Positions 24,701-37,773 are shown, counted from the first letter of the stretch. The stretch: 64,000 nt of DNA from Pampus argenteus (GCA_036937835.1 CM072869.1:4479501-4543500), one strand, 5' to 3'. The notes: generated by a model not told the origin, from the sequence alone. Numbers and translations are program-made.

Positions 24701-27700
24701 AATGTCCAGCTGTAACGCTGGATTTTTATCTGTAGTAGAGGATGCCTGATTGCTTCTCTTTCATTCTCCTTCAGTCTCTCCTGTTTCTGTCTCTTATTCC
24801 AGTGAAGTCCAGTATGTCGTTCTTCAAAACGTGGCGACAATGACGATCAAGAGAAGGGTGAGCTATACCTCGTCGTGTTTTGTGTCCGCGTTTCGGCAAC
24901 GTGAAGTTTGAGTTTTTCTTTTTTCCTCCTGTTTAATGTTTTTACAGGGGATGTTTGAACCGTACCTGAAGAGTTTCTACATCCGCTCTACAGACCCCAC
25001 CCAGATCAAAGTCCTCAAGGTTCCTTTATATTCTAGTCCTCCTTTTGTCTCATTACATTACAAGCAATGACTGTCAAACTGTGACTATTAAAAAAAAACC
25101 CAATATTAAACTTGATTTTAACTTACTCAGGTACCGAAGGTACCAAGGATGTCAAATATATATATAATATATAACGACAAATTTGTCTTTTGCAGCTTGA
25201 GGTTCTCACCAATCTGGCCAATGAGACGAACATTTCCACCATTCTCAGAGAGTTTCAGGTAAAGTGAAAATGATCCTTTGAAAAGAGAAAAAAAGATTTG
25301 GCAGCAGTAGCTTTCTGTCCTGTGTTACTATATTGGTTGAATATCTTCTCTTCCCGGCAGACATACATCAAAAGCATGGATAAAGATTTTGTGGCTGCCA
25401 CAATTCAAGCCATCGGCCGCTGTGCTACCAACATTGGAGAAGTGAGGGACACGTGTCTGAACGGCCTGGTGCAGCTGCTGTCCAACAGAGACGGTAAGTC
25501 CTGTGGAAATAAATCAGATTTAAGTTTTCCTCAGTCAGTAAAAGTAATTTAGTTCAAGTAACTTAATCAAGGAAGTGAAAGTGTAACTCATTGAGTGTCC
25601 GTTTGTCCTGTCGTACAGAGTTAGTGGTCGCCGAGTCGGTGGTGGTGATCAAGAAGCTGCTGCAGATGCAACCGGAGAAACACAGCGACATCATCAAGCA
25701 CATGGCGAAACTGACGGACAACATCCAGGTGAGTCTGCCGTTACTCTTACATTTCTTACAATCTAATGAATCTCTCGCCTGAGTTGGTTAAAACTTTGAT
25801 TTTTTGAGAGTTGAACGTACCTTAGCGGTTGAATCAACCTGTGTCCTCAGGTGCCGATGGCGCGGGCCAGTATTCTGTGGCTGATCGGAGAATACTGTGA
25901 GCACGTACCTAAGATTGCCCCGGATGTCCTGAGAAAGATGGCCAAGTCGTTTACGAATGAGGAGGACATTGTCAAGTTACAAATCATCAACTTGGCTGCC
26001 AAGCTCTATCTCACCAACTCCAAACAGGTATGATATCTGTTAATACTAAAGTTAATAAACCCAAGTGTGACGTTTTCTAAAGTCTGTGTCATGTCATGTT
26101 TTTTATGGCACATAATTAGTATGTAATACACGTTTGATACGCTTTACTTTTTAAATAATCACAATCTACATATTTAGTGAGGGTATTTACTTTTTTGTGC
26201 ACATTTTCTATATTGAAAATTGAGCTATTTATTCTCTCACTGAAAATGTTCATATCCAAGCTACACAGTTTATCAAGTTATGGCTTCACCCATTCGTTTC
26301 AACCACCCAGAACACCATAGAAAACCCCTAGCAACCACCTAGCAACAGCAATCATACACATACAGTACACCCTCACATCAGATGGTTATTATTCTCATTT
26401 GTTTTCTCCTCACCCTCCTCCTGTTTCCTCCACATTTCTTCCTCCTTCGCAGACCAAACTGTTGACACAGTATGTTCTGAACTTGGCCAAGTATGACCAG
26501 AACTACGACATCCGTGATCGGGCGCGTTTCATTCGCCAGCTCATTGTGCCCACCGAGAAGAGTGGAGCCCTTAGCAAGTACGCTAAGAAACTGTTTCTCG
26601 CCCTCAAGCCAGCACCCGTCCTCGAGTCTCCATTTAAAGGTACACAAGCCATTAAAAGAGATGGAAAAGTAGTCCCTACTTATTTCTAGAGACGAGCATG
26701 AACACCAAAACAACAGTTCATGGTGTCCGCAGTATGTTTTTTACCTTCTGTGTTGCACGTATCTCTGCATGTTGTTGCGGATTTGTGTTCTTGATTCTTA
26801 GATTTTGTGTTTTTTGCAGATCGAGACCACTTCCAGTTGGGTTCATTGTCCCATCTGCTGAATGCCAAGGCTGGGGGCTACCAGGAGTTGCCTGACTGGC
26901 CTGAAGCCGCCCCCGACCCCTCCGTGCGCAACGTGGAGGTGAAGGAGTCTGTGCGTGCAGTGGGAACAGTAACATACAGAGACACAGGGACCCAAAAGAT
27001 GGAGAGGAGCGAGGGTTGCTCCTGCTCCAGAGCAGTGCCTCAGAGGGGTTTGACAGAGTCACCAGGGCTTCACATCCAATATAACATTAACTCCAATATA
27101 ACATTAATCCCTGTTTCACTAGTCATCATCCATTCACTTACTGCTCATCTGTTTTGGCCTCCATCTGCTGTTCAACATCTCCCACCTCCACAGAGGAGAA
27201 TGAGTCACAAAGGAGAAAAGAGGATTATTTTCCTATTAGTGTGAGCAAAAGTTAGACAGAAGTTAGACTCCCGATTGACTTTGAAAACAAGTCGAGCTCC
27301 TCTTCCTCTCTGCTGCACTTGCTTCTGTTCAGCAGCAGCTCAGTTTCTCCATCCAGGTGATTTTCTCACCTTTGTCTGAGCCAATAGCACATGTGATACA
27401 GAAGGGAGCAGAAATGGGAACGACAGCGTAAAACAGCAGTACACTTTATGTAAACTATGCTTGTCGTAGTCTCCGCTGGAGTATGACCTATGTGGGTTTC
27501 TGTACCTACGATGATACCTACAGACGAGCATAAAGACTCCCGTAGAGCATCATCCCAACTCACCAAATTCCCTCCTCTTCTTCTCCATCCCACTCACTCC
27601 GTGTGCCATTGGTTCATGAACACCAATAATGTGTTTAAACTGAAGTCATGAAATCAAAACTTGAGCGTGTCACTTCTTTGTCAAAATCGAGACTCGACTC

Positions 27701-30700
27701 ACTTGATTTTCACGTCTAAGAGTGACCTCAAGCCTTGATTTGTTAGTATCATAGTCGTATAGATGTGTGCTCACTGCCCAGTGTTTCACTTTCAACATGT
27801 CATTTACTTGTGATGCAGATTTTAAGACGAGGCCGCACGTTCATTGTTGACAGGGCTTTGAAAGACAATATATTGGTGGTTTAGTGTGTTTCAACTATAA
27901 ATCCTGTAGTTACCTTACTGCAGATCAATATTTAAGTATTAAATTCACCTTCCAGGCAGCCATTTGTTTCCCTTGAAGTGATTTAAACCTTTAGGTTCGT
28001 CAATCCATCTTCAAAGAACCTCCGACATCTGATTGGCATTGATCTGATCATTGATTTTCTGACAACATATCTCATGACTGCGATTTAATTTAATTTGCTA
28101 CGTTTGCAATGCAAATGCAATTATGCTCTTATTGTGGTCTGGCCGGGATCAAAAGACATTAGTTTGTGACGTCCCTGTGAACTCGCGTCTTTTTACAGCT
28201 GCCTCAGACATCAACGTGATGACTGGACGACACACAGCTCGACCTTAATGAGAACGTTTTACGCCCGGCAACTGCAAAATCGTCTTTAATTTTATATTTA
28301 TTCCAAGAAAGTTTATATCAAGGGCAACTTGATTGGTTGTAGATTACATTTAAACATTTCACCTCTCATCCAGGAGGCTTCAATGACCTTGATAACGACC
28401 CCACAGGTGTTAAATACCGTCATGTATAACAATGAAAAACACTTAAATCGTCACATTTTAAAAGCTAAAACCAGCAATTACATTTGATTTTAGCTTAAAT
28501 ATGACCCAAAACGATCGTTCAATTATCAAATTATCTCTCCCATAATTGATTTTCAAAGTGCACTAAAACAAATGAACAAAAAAAAAAGGGCGGCCTGGAA
28601 GGCAAGAAATTAGCCTAAAAAAATGTTCAGCAATAATTATATAAGATTAAGATTTGTAGTCAAAGTAACCAAGCGGAGGAGTCACATTACATGCTGTAAA
28701 AGTCGGGAGGGTCGGTGGATCCTCTGAAGCCTCGACCTCTCTGACAGATTCTCTCTCTGCACGTTATGCATCTCCACAGACGGAGGAAGTCATAACCACC
28801 GGCGAGGGGCGAATCGGCCTGCTAGGAGACTGGCGAGAGGTGCCCGCCTCCCTCTCAGTATGAGAGTGCGGTGGTGTTTGTTTGCTCTCTTTCTCTCCTA
28901 TAGTCTCTCTCTGTAGTGTGACAGATGTCTTAATGGCATCAAACGAAAGACTTTTATGCTCTTTGAGGATTCAAGTTGTAGAATAGAAGAGTCGATTCCT
29001 AAATCTTTAACAGCAGGAATCAGTGAAAAGGAAAAGAAAGCCGTTCAGTTAGCTGACAGCAGGTCCCGTTTGCTGTGTGATGTGATTTCTCCCCTTCGCC
29101 TTTTTCATCTCCACCTTCCTCATTTAATCCACGCTAGTCCAACATCACGCTTCATTACTTACCAAGACACTCATACTAACTGGATTGTCATGTACTTGCT
29201 TGATTAATTAATAAGTAGTGAATGTTAATGTTGACTTTTTTATTTATGTTTCTGCAGTGTTTAAGTATGTACAGTATAATTAAGTTATATTGGAGTGTAG
29301 TGATTTTACCAGAGAAATCAAACATTTTTCTTTTTTTAGTAATGCCAGATATTGTGGTAAATTATCAATATGCTGTGATGAAATTTGGGGTTATCTTTTT
29401 TTTTTCCTTTCTTTTGTCTCTGTGATATCAGAAACTGTTCTCACACATCTTCTTTTTTAGACCCAGAAACCTTTCCTTGTGCCTGTTTCTCTTCCTTTTC
29501 CTTGACTTCTTTCTCACATCTCACCTCCATTCCCAATCTTTTTTGTTTCTTTTCTACGTCTGCCAGGTTTTTACGCTGCTTGAAAGAGTCACAACATTAA
29601 CAAGTGTGAGTCAGTTAGTGGCATAAAGCCCACCTCCTTGAGCCTCAACCCATAATGCAGCAAAACCCAAGTGCTTTTTGACACCCTGCCTAACATAGTT
29701 GCTGTTCTGTGCTTAGCTCAGCCCAAGCTACCCGAAACACAGCACCCTCTTCCTCGGTCTGTACCATTAAAGAAGTGAATCTTTTAGCAGGACGTGTGCT
29801 CCTCTCGACACGTTGTGATGCATTAGCAGCTTTGTGGATTTTTAAATGGGGGAGTTGGAGATGTCCACACTCATTAGCTGATAGCGCTGGTTAATGAGTT
29901 TGGCCACTGAACGAGACAGATGTGTTAAGTGTAGGAGGAAAGTCACCACTCCTCAAAGACATCACTTCTCTTAATGGAACTGCTCCCTGTGTAAAAAAGA
30001 AAAAAAAAACATTTCTGCAACTGGTCATGAAGGCATCACCTGGTGCTAATGTTTATCTGTGGAAAAAAAAAGCAAAAAAAAAAAAAAGCATCTGTAGTGA
30101 ATCTGTTGTCTGACTGTTAGATCTAAAAGCGGATCTGCAGCAGGGATGGCTGGCTTCATTTGGCTTGCATCAGGCAGAGGCATTCATGGCCATGCTACTG
30201 TAAATCTGCCCACGTCTTTGCTTCTGTCTGAGGGTTTTTTTTGTTTGTTTTGTTTTTTTTTCACTGAGGCAGAGCTCACGGCGGCTTACGGTGTGAAATC
30301 TGCTTCCTCCACCAGGTGCCTGAATGGACCAAATGCAGCAGCAGAGAAAAGAGGAAGGAGAAGAAGGTGGAGAAACCGTTTTACTCTGACTCAGAGGGAG
30401 AGTCTGGGCCGACCGAGTCCGCCGACAGTGGTAACTCTGAGGGGCTCACGGCTCTGTATGCGCCGTCTTGGCACCGTTTCATTCTTGTTTCCAGCTCATA
30501 TATGTGTGTGTGTGTGAGTGTGTGTGAGTGTGTGTGAGAGGCAGATGGAGTCTGTGGAACTGATTTTTTCTGACAGTCAATGATGTTAAAGTCAATTAAT
30601 CATTTAGTCAGTTGGCAGAAAATTAATCAAGCAACTGTTTTTGGTGATTAATTATTGTCTAAGTTGTTTTTTTTAAAGCAGAATCCCAAAATATTCTCCA

Positions 30701-33700
30701 CTTCCTGCCTCTTCAATGTGAAGACTTGCTGCTTTTCTCTCTTTTATATCACTGCTGTTAGTCAGAAAAAATAAAACAAGACATTTGATGTCATCTCCAA
30801 GAACATGATGGACATTTTTATGACATTTCATAAACAAAACAATTAAACAAAAGGATAAATATGCAGGTTAATCAGTCCTGAAGTTTAGACAATGTCTCAT
30901 ATGTCATACGATCCACAACAAGCAGGTTAGATTCTGTCTTTTAGCCAGTGCATGTGTGTATATGTCCTGTATGTATGTGTGTCAGTGGATATGGTGCAGA
31001 GTCCTTTTCTATATAAACTAACTGACCTGCTCACAATGTGACCCTGACTTTCTCCTCTTCAGAGTCGGACTCTGCCAGCGGCTCAGTAAGCGCCAGCGCC
31101 AGCGAGGAGAGCGCGTCGGGATCAGAGAGCGAAGAGAGCGAGGAAGGCTCCGAGTCTGAGGAAGAGGAGGAAGACGAAGAGGAGAAGGAGAAGAAGAAGA
31201 AGAAAAAGAAAGAATTTAAGAAGCCAGTGCAAGAAAGCGAAAGGTAACGCGTCAGTTTTTAGTGTTTAATCATAATCTGAGACATTTAATTTTTGTGTAA
31301 CGGTATCAAACTCTTTTGACTTTTGGTTTTTATTCCAGCGAGCAGAGCAGCGAAGAGGAAGAGAGGAAGCATGAGAGGAAGAGCAAACAGCGTAAGAGCG
31401 ACTCGGAGTCAGAATCTGATGAAGAGGATGAAAGCGAGTCAGAGAGCAGCCAATCAGAGTCCGAAGACTCAGAGTCTGAGGCGGAGGTCAAGAAGAAAAA
31501 AAAGGTATTTAAAATGAATCGACACGAATTGAAACCTTAAAGTGTTCAAACTCAATACAGGAAGAATGATGCCTTATTGAACTTCTGAACTGAGCCTTTC
31601 TGTATTTAGACTGTGACCCACTTTCACACGTGAACCTGCGTCTGTTCATGTCGGTTTTCTTTCAGGCAGCTGAATCTAAACCTCCTTCCAAGCCCGTCAA
31701 AAAAGAGAGCAAGAAAGAAAAGAAGGAAATGTCTCTGCTCGACCTTGATGATTGTAAGTTTTTTTTTTTTTGTACCTGTGTGTGCTGATGGACAAGGACA
31801 TTTACAGCCACGTGTTTCTAAAAAAAAAAATCACAGAAACAATAGATGTACTTGTTGCCATGCCAACTCTTCTGGCAACCAGATCTAAGAAAAAAATGTA
31901 AACGTGTTTCCCACGAGAGACATCGTAATAAATAGATGACTTTTGTGTCTTTTTTCTCCCAGTTGAACCTGCTCCCTCTCCTCAAGTGACGCCCGTCAAC
32001 TCGTTCCTGTCCAACAGCCTTGTGACCGACCTGGAGGGATTATCTTTGTCTGACGCTGTTCTCTCACCGGCAGTAAGCGGCTGTTTTACCTCCTAACTCA
32101 TCAACTCATCAGTATCCAGGCAGGATATGTGAATGAAGCGCAAATTGTGATTTAGAATCATTATTTCTAATAAGTAATTAAACGGAAACAGTCTCAGGTT
32201 TGTTATTAAGAGTCAGTCCCATCAGCTTCTCTCCCATCACAGTGTTATTCAGTGATGCTTCCTCTCTCTCCTCCCTACAGACCATCGCTCCCTCCAGTGC
32301 GCTGAAGAGCTACGAGCTGCTGCACCGCATCACCGGGGAGGGTCTGTCGGTGGAGTTCTGCTTCAGCCGACAGCCGTTCAGCCCGGATGCTCACATGGTG
32401 GCGGTGCAGATGCAGTTCACCAACAACGCCACCTCCGACACCAAGAACCTGCACACGGAGGACGTGAAGCTGCAGTCTGGGATGAGGGTCAAAGAGTTCC
32501 CGGAGATCGGTGAGTTAAAGAGGGGAAGTATTTGTAACGCTTATCTTAGATTTTCAGTGACTTCTGCTGACATACGATGTTTATAACAGTTTATTTGTCC
32601 ATGTGTCTTATTTCTTCTTCGCCCCGTCTGTGTTGACAGAGCTGCTGCCAGCAGGCGAGACGGCCACAGCTGTGATGGGCATCGATTTCTGTGACTCAAC
32701 ACAAGCGGCGAACTTCCAGCTGTGGTGAGAGGCATCCTGTGTTTTTAGGATGCAGACTCCCTGCTGTCCTCCAACCCATACCTGCCGGACGAAAAAAAAT
32801 ACAAACAGGAGCGTCCGCTATGACGAAGCATTTCTCGTGAATCGATGATCTAGTTAAGAATGTCACTGTCCTTTTAGAAAAATGATCCCTCGAACTGTTT
32901 GTCTACTTTTTTCTTTTCTCAGCACGCACACCAGGAAATTCTTCGTGTCGATCCAGCCGCCGGTCGGAGAGCTGATGAAGCCTGTTTTCATGACAGAGAA
33001 CGAGTTTAAAAAGGAGCAAGGTGAGTGATAAAAGGAGACAGATAGAGTATAAAACCAGGGGCGATATGAGGTGATACTTACATCCCTCTGATAACGTTAT
33101 TATTCTCACATCTGCTCTCGTTGGCTCTGGTTGGATGCTGTAAATTAATATTTGAGTGTCATGATTTGTTTCTGCCTGATCTTTGTCAGCTTCGGTAACT
33201 CCAAAGAAAAAACAAAAAACAGTCGGATCTGATATGTTAATGTAAACTAGACAAACTTTTTATTATGACAGAATTTAATTTATTAACTTGACAGAAGCAT
33301 TAAAATAAATGTAATTAGACATTCATGCAGTTTATTTTTATTTAGTTTAGTCGCAGGTTTAGTTTGTATTCTTTTGTCACTGTCTGGTTATAATGAACAA
33401 TGCATAATCACATGAGTAATTACAGTATTGCATGATGTTTGTTTTGTTGTTTGTTGCTCAGTAGTTTTATTTGGACACCAGAGCAGGAAAAAAATATCAC
33501 AGTTTAATAACTGTACTGGCCCCTAAAAAAATACAGCGAAAACAGGCAACATGTAGAGTAGCAGCATGTTTCTGGAGTTCATTTCACTTCCTGACTAACA
33601 CTGAGCGCGTTTTGAGCTCTTAGTGACTCTTTAAACATGTGTCCACGGTTCCTCCCGCTTCGTACTGTCCACAATAGAGACGCTATTACAGAATCTAGGT

Positions 33701-35698
33701 AAGTTGGCTTTGATAGATTTGTTGTTCCCAGCCGTCTGTGTGCCCCACCTGCCTTTTAGCAAACCTCAACCTCACACAAACCCACAGTCCTCCTCCTCCT
33801 CCTCCTCTTAACGCCTCCCACTGACCCCCCCCCCTCACTCCCTCCTTGTCCTCTTCCTGCCTTGATAATCAACACTTGCTGCATCTCCACCTCTGTAGCT
33901 GCAGACAAACTCACCTGTGCTTAACCTGCATCTTATAGAGGCCGCTCACACACTCCGCTCCACCGAGAATGACTGGAAATGCTCTCATCCACTGATCCCG
34001 ATTCACTCGTGAAACGAAAAATAACCGAAAGCAGCGCAGCAGAAGATCATGTTCATCGTTCATCTTTCTGTTACCTTCGCTTTAAAAAAAAACCCGCTGA
34101 TGATCACTGACTCTGTGGGGAATCTGAAGTGTTGCAATGCATTTGTTTTGTCTGAATTGTTTCAAAAACTACGTGATGATTATTTGGCGATTTGCTGTTT
34201 GAAACACGTCTAGACATCACGGTTAAAACTGGCTTTAATGTTGAATGAAAATCTTCTGCAGGGAACTACATTCAATTCATTTGCAGATTTTATTTAGTTT
34301 TGTTAAATTTACCTTTTTTCTGCCTTTATTTGACAGCTGAAAGTGCAGAGACAGACAACAAAGGTCCATATGTCCAACGCTTCAGAACCAGTTTTTTATA
34401 ATATGTCAGAAAGTTGTAAAAGATGCTCATTTTGATGTCTTCAATTTACTCATTTTATACCCAAATATAAATTAATAGACAAATTAAATCCTCACATTTC
34501 ATTTCTGCTTGTTAAATGACGGTTGATCAAAGTTTTAGACTTAACAGCTGTTGTCGTTTTTTGCTGATCTAGATGCCTTTTTTTTTTTTTTTTTTTTTTT
34601 AAATCTGCAAATCACCAAATAATTGTTCACTGAGAAATAAGGAAGCTGCATTAAACCAGGCTGGTTGTGCAAACATTAGCCTCCTTTGTGCTGTGAAGTC
34701 ACTACGAACAGTTTAAAACCCAGTTTGAGTTTTAGTAGCATTTTGCAATAATTGATGTATTAGCATCAATTTGCTAGAACACTATGTGAGACACTTATGG
34801 TGATGTACATAGAGATCACTGTAGTGTCAGTCCATGCAGTACATACAGTATTTGTGTTTAATACTGTATATTAAAGCTGGTAGATATTCTATTTTATCAA
34901 TTTTCTATTGGTTACAACAACAACAAAAAAAGCAGCACTTTACTGAGTGTCCACACTGATACAAGCAGCACCCTGTTCTGTTTTCTTGTATTATTAATCA
35001 TTGCTTTGCATTTTATGCTACTGGAGGAGAGCAGATGAGCGGCAAGCAACTTTAGAGCCTCCAAGTTTTGACCTGCGTCTCTGCTCGCTCGCTCGCAGGT
35101 CAGCTGATGGGCATGAATGAGATCACGGAGAAGCTGACCCTCGATACGAAGTGCCGGAACGAACACGCCATCGTCCAGAGAGTGACCGTCGCCGCCAACC
35201 TCAGCAGAGTCCCGTGTGGTTCGGATAAAGAATGCAGGTGAGGAGATTATCACAAGGATCAGCCGTAACTTCCTGTGTTGTGTAGGCAACATTTGAACAA
35301 ATCCAAGATTATAGATACTGAATATATTCACTCATAGAAGCACTTTCTTTCTTCACAGCGCCATACTGTAAAAGTTGGTCATTATTGTGCATAATAGTTG
35401 ATAAGATGTCAGAATACGTTTCATGTTTGATGACTGACACGTCTGTCCCCTATTTTTATTCTTTGACTTCGTCTTTATTTCCGATCTTTGCTGCTTTGAC
35501 TTCAGTCCTCCTGTTCCTCCTCCTCCTCCTCATCATCCTGTCCACAGGTTCGCCGGCAGGACGGTCACCAGCGGCAGCTTGGTGTTGGTCACCGTGGCGA
35601 CCAAAGAGGAAGGAGCCGCCCAGCTGACGGTCAACTGTGAGAAAATGGTGATCGGCACCATGCTGGTGAAAGACATCCTCCTGGCTCTGACGCAGTGA
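12055..35698 (+). CDS. ap3b2: AP-3 complex subunit beta-2 (beta3B, neuronal)
   Basis: Large beta subunit of the neuronal AP-3 adaptor, which sorts cargo from endosomes to synaptic vesicles and lysosome-related organelles. Twenty-seven coding exons: 12055-12167, 20080-20155, 20707-20781, 21111-21206, 21337-21497, 21943-22009, 22158-22340, 22636-22836, 24107-24204, 24803-24857, 24948-25019, 25196-25258, 25361-25493, 25619-25728, 25851-26027, 26453-26639, 26820-26938, 30316-30430, 31063-31243, 31339-31504, 31666-31753, 31963-32072, 32281-32509, 32640-32724, 32923-33020, 35099-35237, 35548-35698. Total 3348 bases, 1115 aa (human about 1080). Residues 35-660 are the HEAT-repeat adaptin trunk. Residues 663-845 are a Ser/Glu/Lys-rich hinge ending in the clathrin-box-like MSLLDLDDF. 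The rest is the ear, ending [19 protein letters not shown]-terminal [20 protein letters not shown] favours AP3B2 over AP3B1. Donors of exons 3 (GTCTGT) and 6 (GTGGGG) are weak. Two possible alternative exons are listed separately. Confidence 0.96.
12514..12549. repeat. 36-base inverted repeat
   Basis: AGCTCCCATTGACATGTA is followed directly by its reverse complement with two mismatches, forming an almost loop-less hairpin. It lies just left of the dispersed repeat at 12690 and may be part of a miniature transposon. Confidence 0.8.
12690..13010 (+). repeat. Dispersed teleost repeat (CACGACCCCTCAGATTTATC type)
   Basis: Contains CACGACCCCTCAGATTTATC, CCCTAGGTTGGGAACCACTG, CTAAACTAGCTCCACCTCCA and, further right, GAGTACTTTTACTTTGTAGT. 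I recognise this order from many percomorph sequences. Short pieces related to it occur at 3316-3345 and 4895-4925. Confidence 0.75.
14174..14198. repeat. (AATC)n microsatellite
   Basis: Six consecutive AATC units in ap3b2 intron 1. Confidence 0.9.
15661..15717 (+). repeat. (TG)n tract followed by three long G runs
   Basis: A TG dinucleotide tract with two TGCG interruptions ends in three G runs of six, six and four separated by single T residues. The G-rich part could form a G-quadruplex. It lies about 600 bases upstream of the candidate alternative first exon. Confidence 0.8.
16316..16617 (+). CDS. Candidate alternative first coding exon of ap3b2 (or of an unrecognised nested gene)
   Basis: Open frame of 100 codons plus two bases from an ATG with A at -3 to a GCG|GTAGGA donor. 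It begins [20 protein letters not shown] and then has [38 protein letters not shown] and two polyglycine runs. Codon use and GC content are higher than in the surrounding intron. The exon ends in phase 2, the same phase as ap3b2 exon 1, so splicing to exon 2 at 20080 would keep the frame as Arg-His-Asp-Asp. I do not recognise the peptide as belonging to any family. No signal peptide or membrane segment is visible. The alternative is a first exon of a different gene whose remaining exons I cannot see. Confidence 0.5.
21657..21713 (+). repeat. (TG)n microsatellite
   Basis: TG repeat with three TATG interruptions in ap3b2 intron 5. Confidence 0.9.
27075..27107 (+). repeat. 17-base tandem duplication
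   Basis: Two adjacent copies of TCCAATATAACATTAA with a one-base joint, in ap3b2 intron 17. Confidence 0.9.
28780..28857 (+). CDS. ap3b2: Candidate in-frame cassette exon of ap3b2
   Basis: A 78-base open segment preceded by a pyrimidine-rich tract and CTCCACAG, and followed by GTATGA. It encodes 26 residues, beginning [18 protein letters not shown] and ending REVPASLS. Flanking exons 17 and 18 meet at phase 0, and this segment is phase 0 at both ends, so inclusion adds 26 residues at the trunk-hinge border (between VRNVE and VPEWTK) without a frame change. It is clearly more GC-rich than the surrounding intron. Inclusion in mRNA is inferred, not shown. Confidence 0.55.
30585..30810 (+). repeat. 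Dispersed teleost repeat (AATTAATC/ACAAAACAAGACATTTGA type), copy 1
   Basis: Pattern of ATTAATCATTTAGTCAGTTG, CAGAAAATTAATC and later AAAACAAGACATTTGATGTC, which I know as a very common fish repeat. It lies in ap3b2 intron 18. Related copies are at 41045-41335 (same orientation) and 36905-37095 (reverse). Confidence 0.65.
33021..35098 (+). other. ap3b2: ap3b2 intron 25 (2.1 kb)
   Basis: Bounded by GCAAG|GTGAGT and CTCGCAG|GTCAG. It contains CTC-rich and poly-C stretches near 33785-33845 and a long poly-T tract near 34578-34601. I find no additional supported exon. Confidence 0.6.
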
Positions 35699-36904
35699 TG
35701 CACCCCCTGACCTTTGACCTCTGCCCCCACCCCCTCTGCTCCCTCCTCCTCGTACATACCGTCTAAGACTCAACACACGTGTAGCATCTCCTCCGTTTCT
35801 CCTGTCAGCGGTGTCAGTGAAGACGTTTCCACAATGTTTGATTCCAGTTTGTTTCTCCTTCAAACACATGAAGTATTTATGACAATCAGACACACTTTAC
35901 ACCAGACCTGATATGACCTCTCTCCTTTTGTTAGCCAGTTGGATTTAATAACAGACAAGTGCTCAAAAACACAACAGCAGGAGCTTGACAAAAAAAAACC
36001 TCAACACACGGTCCACTTATCTTGTATTTTGGAGCAGATGGAGTCGCTCAGTCGTCCTGGACATCAGCTGTCAACTACTTCCTTACTTGGGTCACATGAT
36101 TACAACTGAGCGACCTCCATTCGCTTCATCCTCCATGAGGAAATCTCAAAGGAAGAGGAGCTTGTGTTGAGATTTTATGTCTTTTAAACATCAGGAAATG
36201 TTTGTCAAGATGAAAAAAACTGCAACACAGAGAGAGGCAGATTATTAGAAACATGTCGAAACATAGAAACATTTATCTTTTCTGCTTGAGAAGGAGTGTT
36301 TTTGTTATTATTAATTAGAATAAGGCACCCAAATGTTGCAATAGTTATTCTTTAACAAGTCTGTTGCACCAGATAAAATATATATATATATATAATAAAT
36401 AGCTTGTTAAGTATCAGATTATTACAGATGTAGATAATAAACTGTCGGTCAGATAATGGTGTAACACTCTCCCAACAGCAGGTCACCGCAGGAAAAAAAA
36501 AAGATCAGTTTAGTAAATTCTCATCATTACTTGTTGAATGTTCATGAAGGCTCGACGACGGAGACGACGAGCGCGTGTAACTGAATCATTTTGACGCAGT
36601 AAATGTTGTTAATCGATAACTGATATCCTGATCTTCACCCCAAATTCTGCCACTTCAAGCGTTTGCCTACAGTAGCCGTCGTAGCGCTCATCGCAGTAAG
36701 TGGGGCATTTATAAAACGTCGACATGTATAAATGTTACTGTATGTATTGCAACATGTAATACAGTACTACTATAAGGTGTGTGTGTGTGTGTGTGTGGGT
36801 GTGATGACACTCAATATTCAACATTAACTTGCAGTTTTGAGCAGTGACTCTTGTAACACTTGACTTGAAATCGTTGCAGAGGATCTTAAACACATTAATA
36901 AGCA

Positions 36905-37095
36905 AATATTTTGATAATCGATTAATCGTTCGGAGTAAAAGAAAAAAAATAGTTTCAGCTTCTGTAATGTGAATATTTATAGTTTGACAATAAACTAAAT
37001 ATCATCATAATATCATCTGACATTATAATATATATATATCTGACATTTTATAGACCAAACAACTAATCAATAAATTGATAAAATACTTGACAGAA
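36905..37095 (-). repeat. Dispersed teleost repeat, copy 2 (reverse orientation)
   Basis: Contains GATAATCGATTAATCG and, further right, TTTTATAGACCAAACAACTA followed by ATCAATAAATTGATAAAATA. These are parts of the same element as at 30585 and 41045 read on the other strand. It lies in the inferred ap3b2 3' UTR. Confidence 0.65.
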
Positions 37096-37773
37096 ACCTG
37101 CAAAAATGACTTAAAACAAATCCAGGTTACATCTCAACACACATTTTGAAATATTTAGTTTTTTTTAGTCGCATAAATGTCATGTTCAGTTTAGAATAGA
37201 TTATATATCTTTGAATTGTTTAAAAATGTGCTCATGATCATGTCGAAAACTTTCAAGTCGAGTGTTATCTTGATCTCATTTCTTCAGGTTTCACTGTTTT
37301 CATGCCTTCATTTATTTATTTACATGTTTGATTTCAGGTCAGATGTTCATGTGGCTTCTGTTTTTTTCGTGCCCGATGGATGCACGTTTGTTTTTTTTAA
37401 ACACAATATCTCTGTATTTATTATTTATTGTTTTTGTCTTTACTGTTGGAAAATGTCACAGGTGTGTTTTACCAAAAAGGGGTTCTGTACCGTCAAACTG
37501 AACTTATTTTGGCATCTGTCGCATCGTTTACTATTAATCTCGCACACAGTTTTCAGTCATGATGAAGAATGTAATGAATGTTATTTTAAAGGTTAGAGCG
37601 TCCACTTCCAGAGAAACTGTTAATCTCCACAACGCATGCAGCGAGCGTCAGTCTGGCAGTTTGTTTTCATCTGCATCAGCTTTCTGTTTCAAAAATCCAA
37701 AGTATGGTTTATCATACCCTGTGTGTGGTTGTGACATGTGGTCCTGAAGTATTACAAGTTTATTTATTATACA

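Larger units (their letters stand above)
26939..30315 (+). other. ap3b2: ap3b2 intron 17 (3.4 kb)
   Basis: Second longest intron; separates the trunk-coding exons from the hinge-coding exons. It contains a 17-base tandem duplication at 27075-27107 and the candidate cassette exon at 28780-28857. The remainder shows no supported feature apart from poly-A and poly-T tracts. Confidence 0.75.

Noticed and set aside
28956..29425. Plus-strand frames in ap3b2 intron 17
   Set aside because: AT-rich, no borders in phase with the flanking exons, unlike the segment at 28780.
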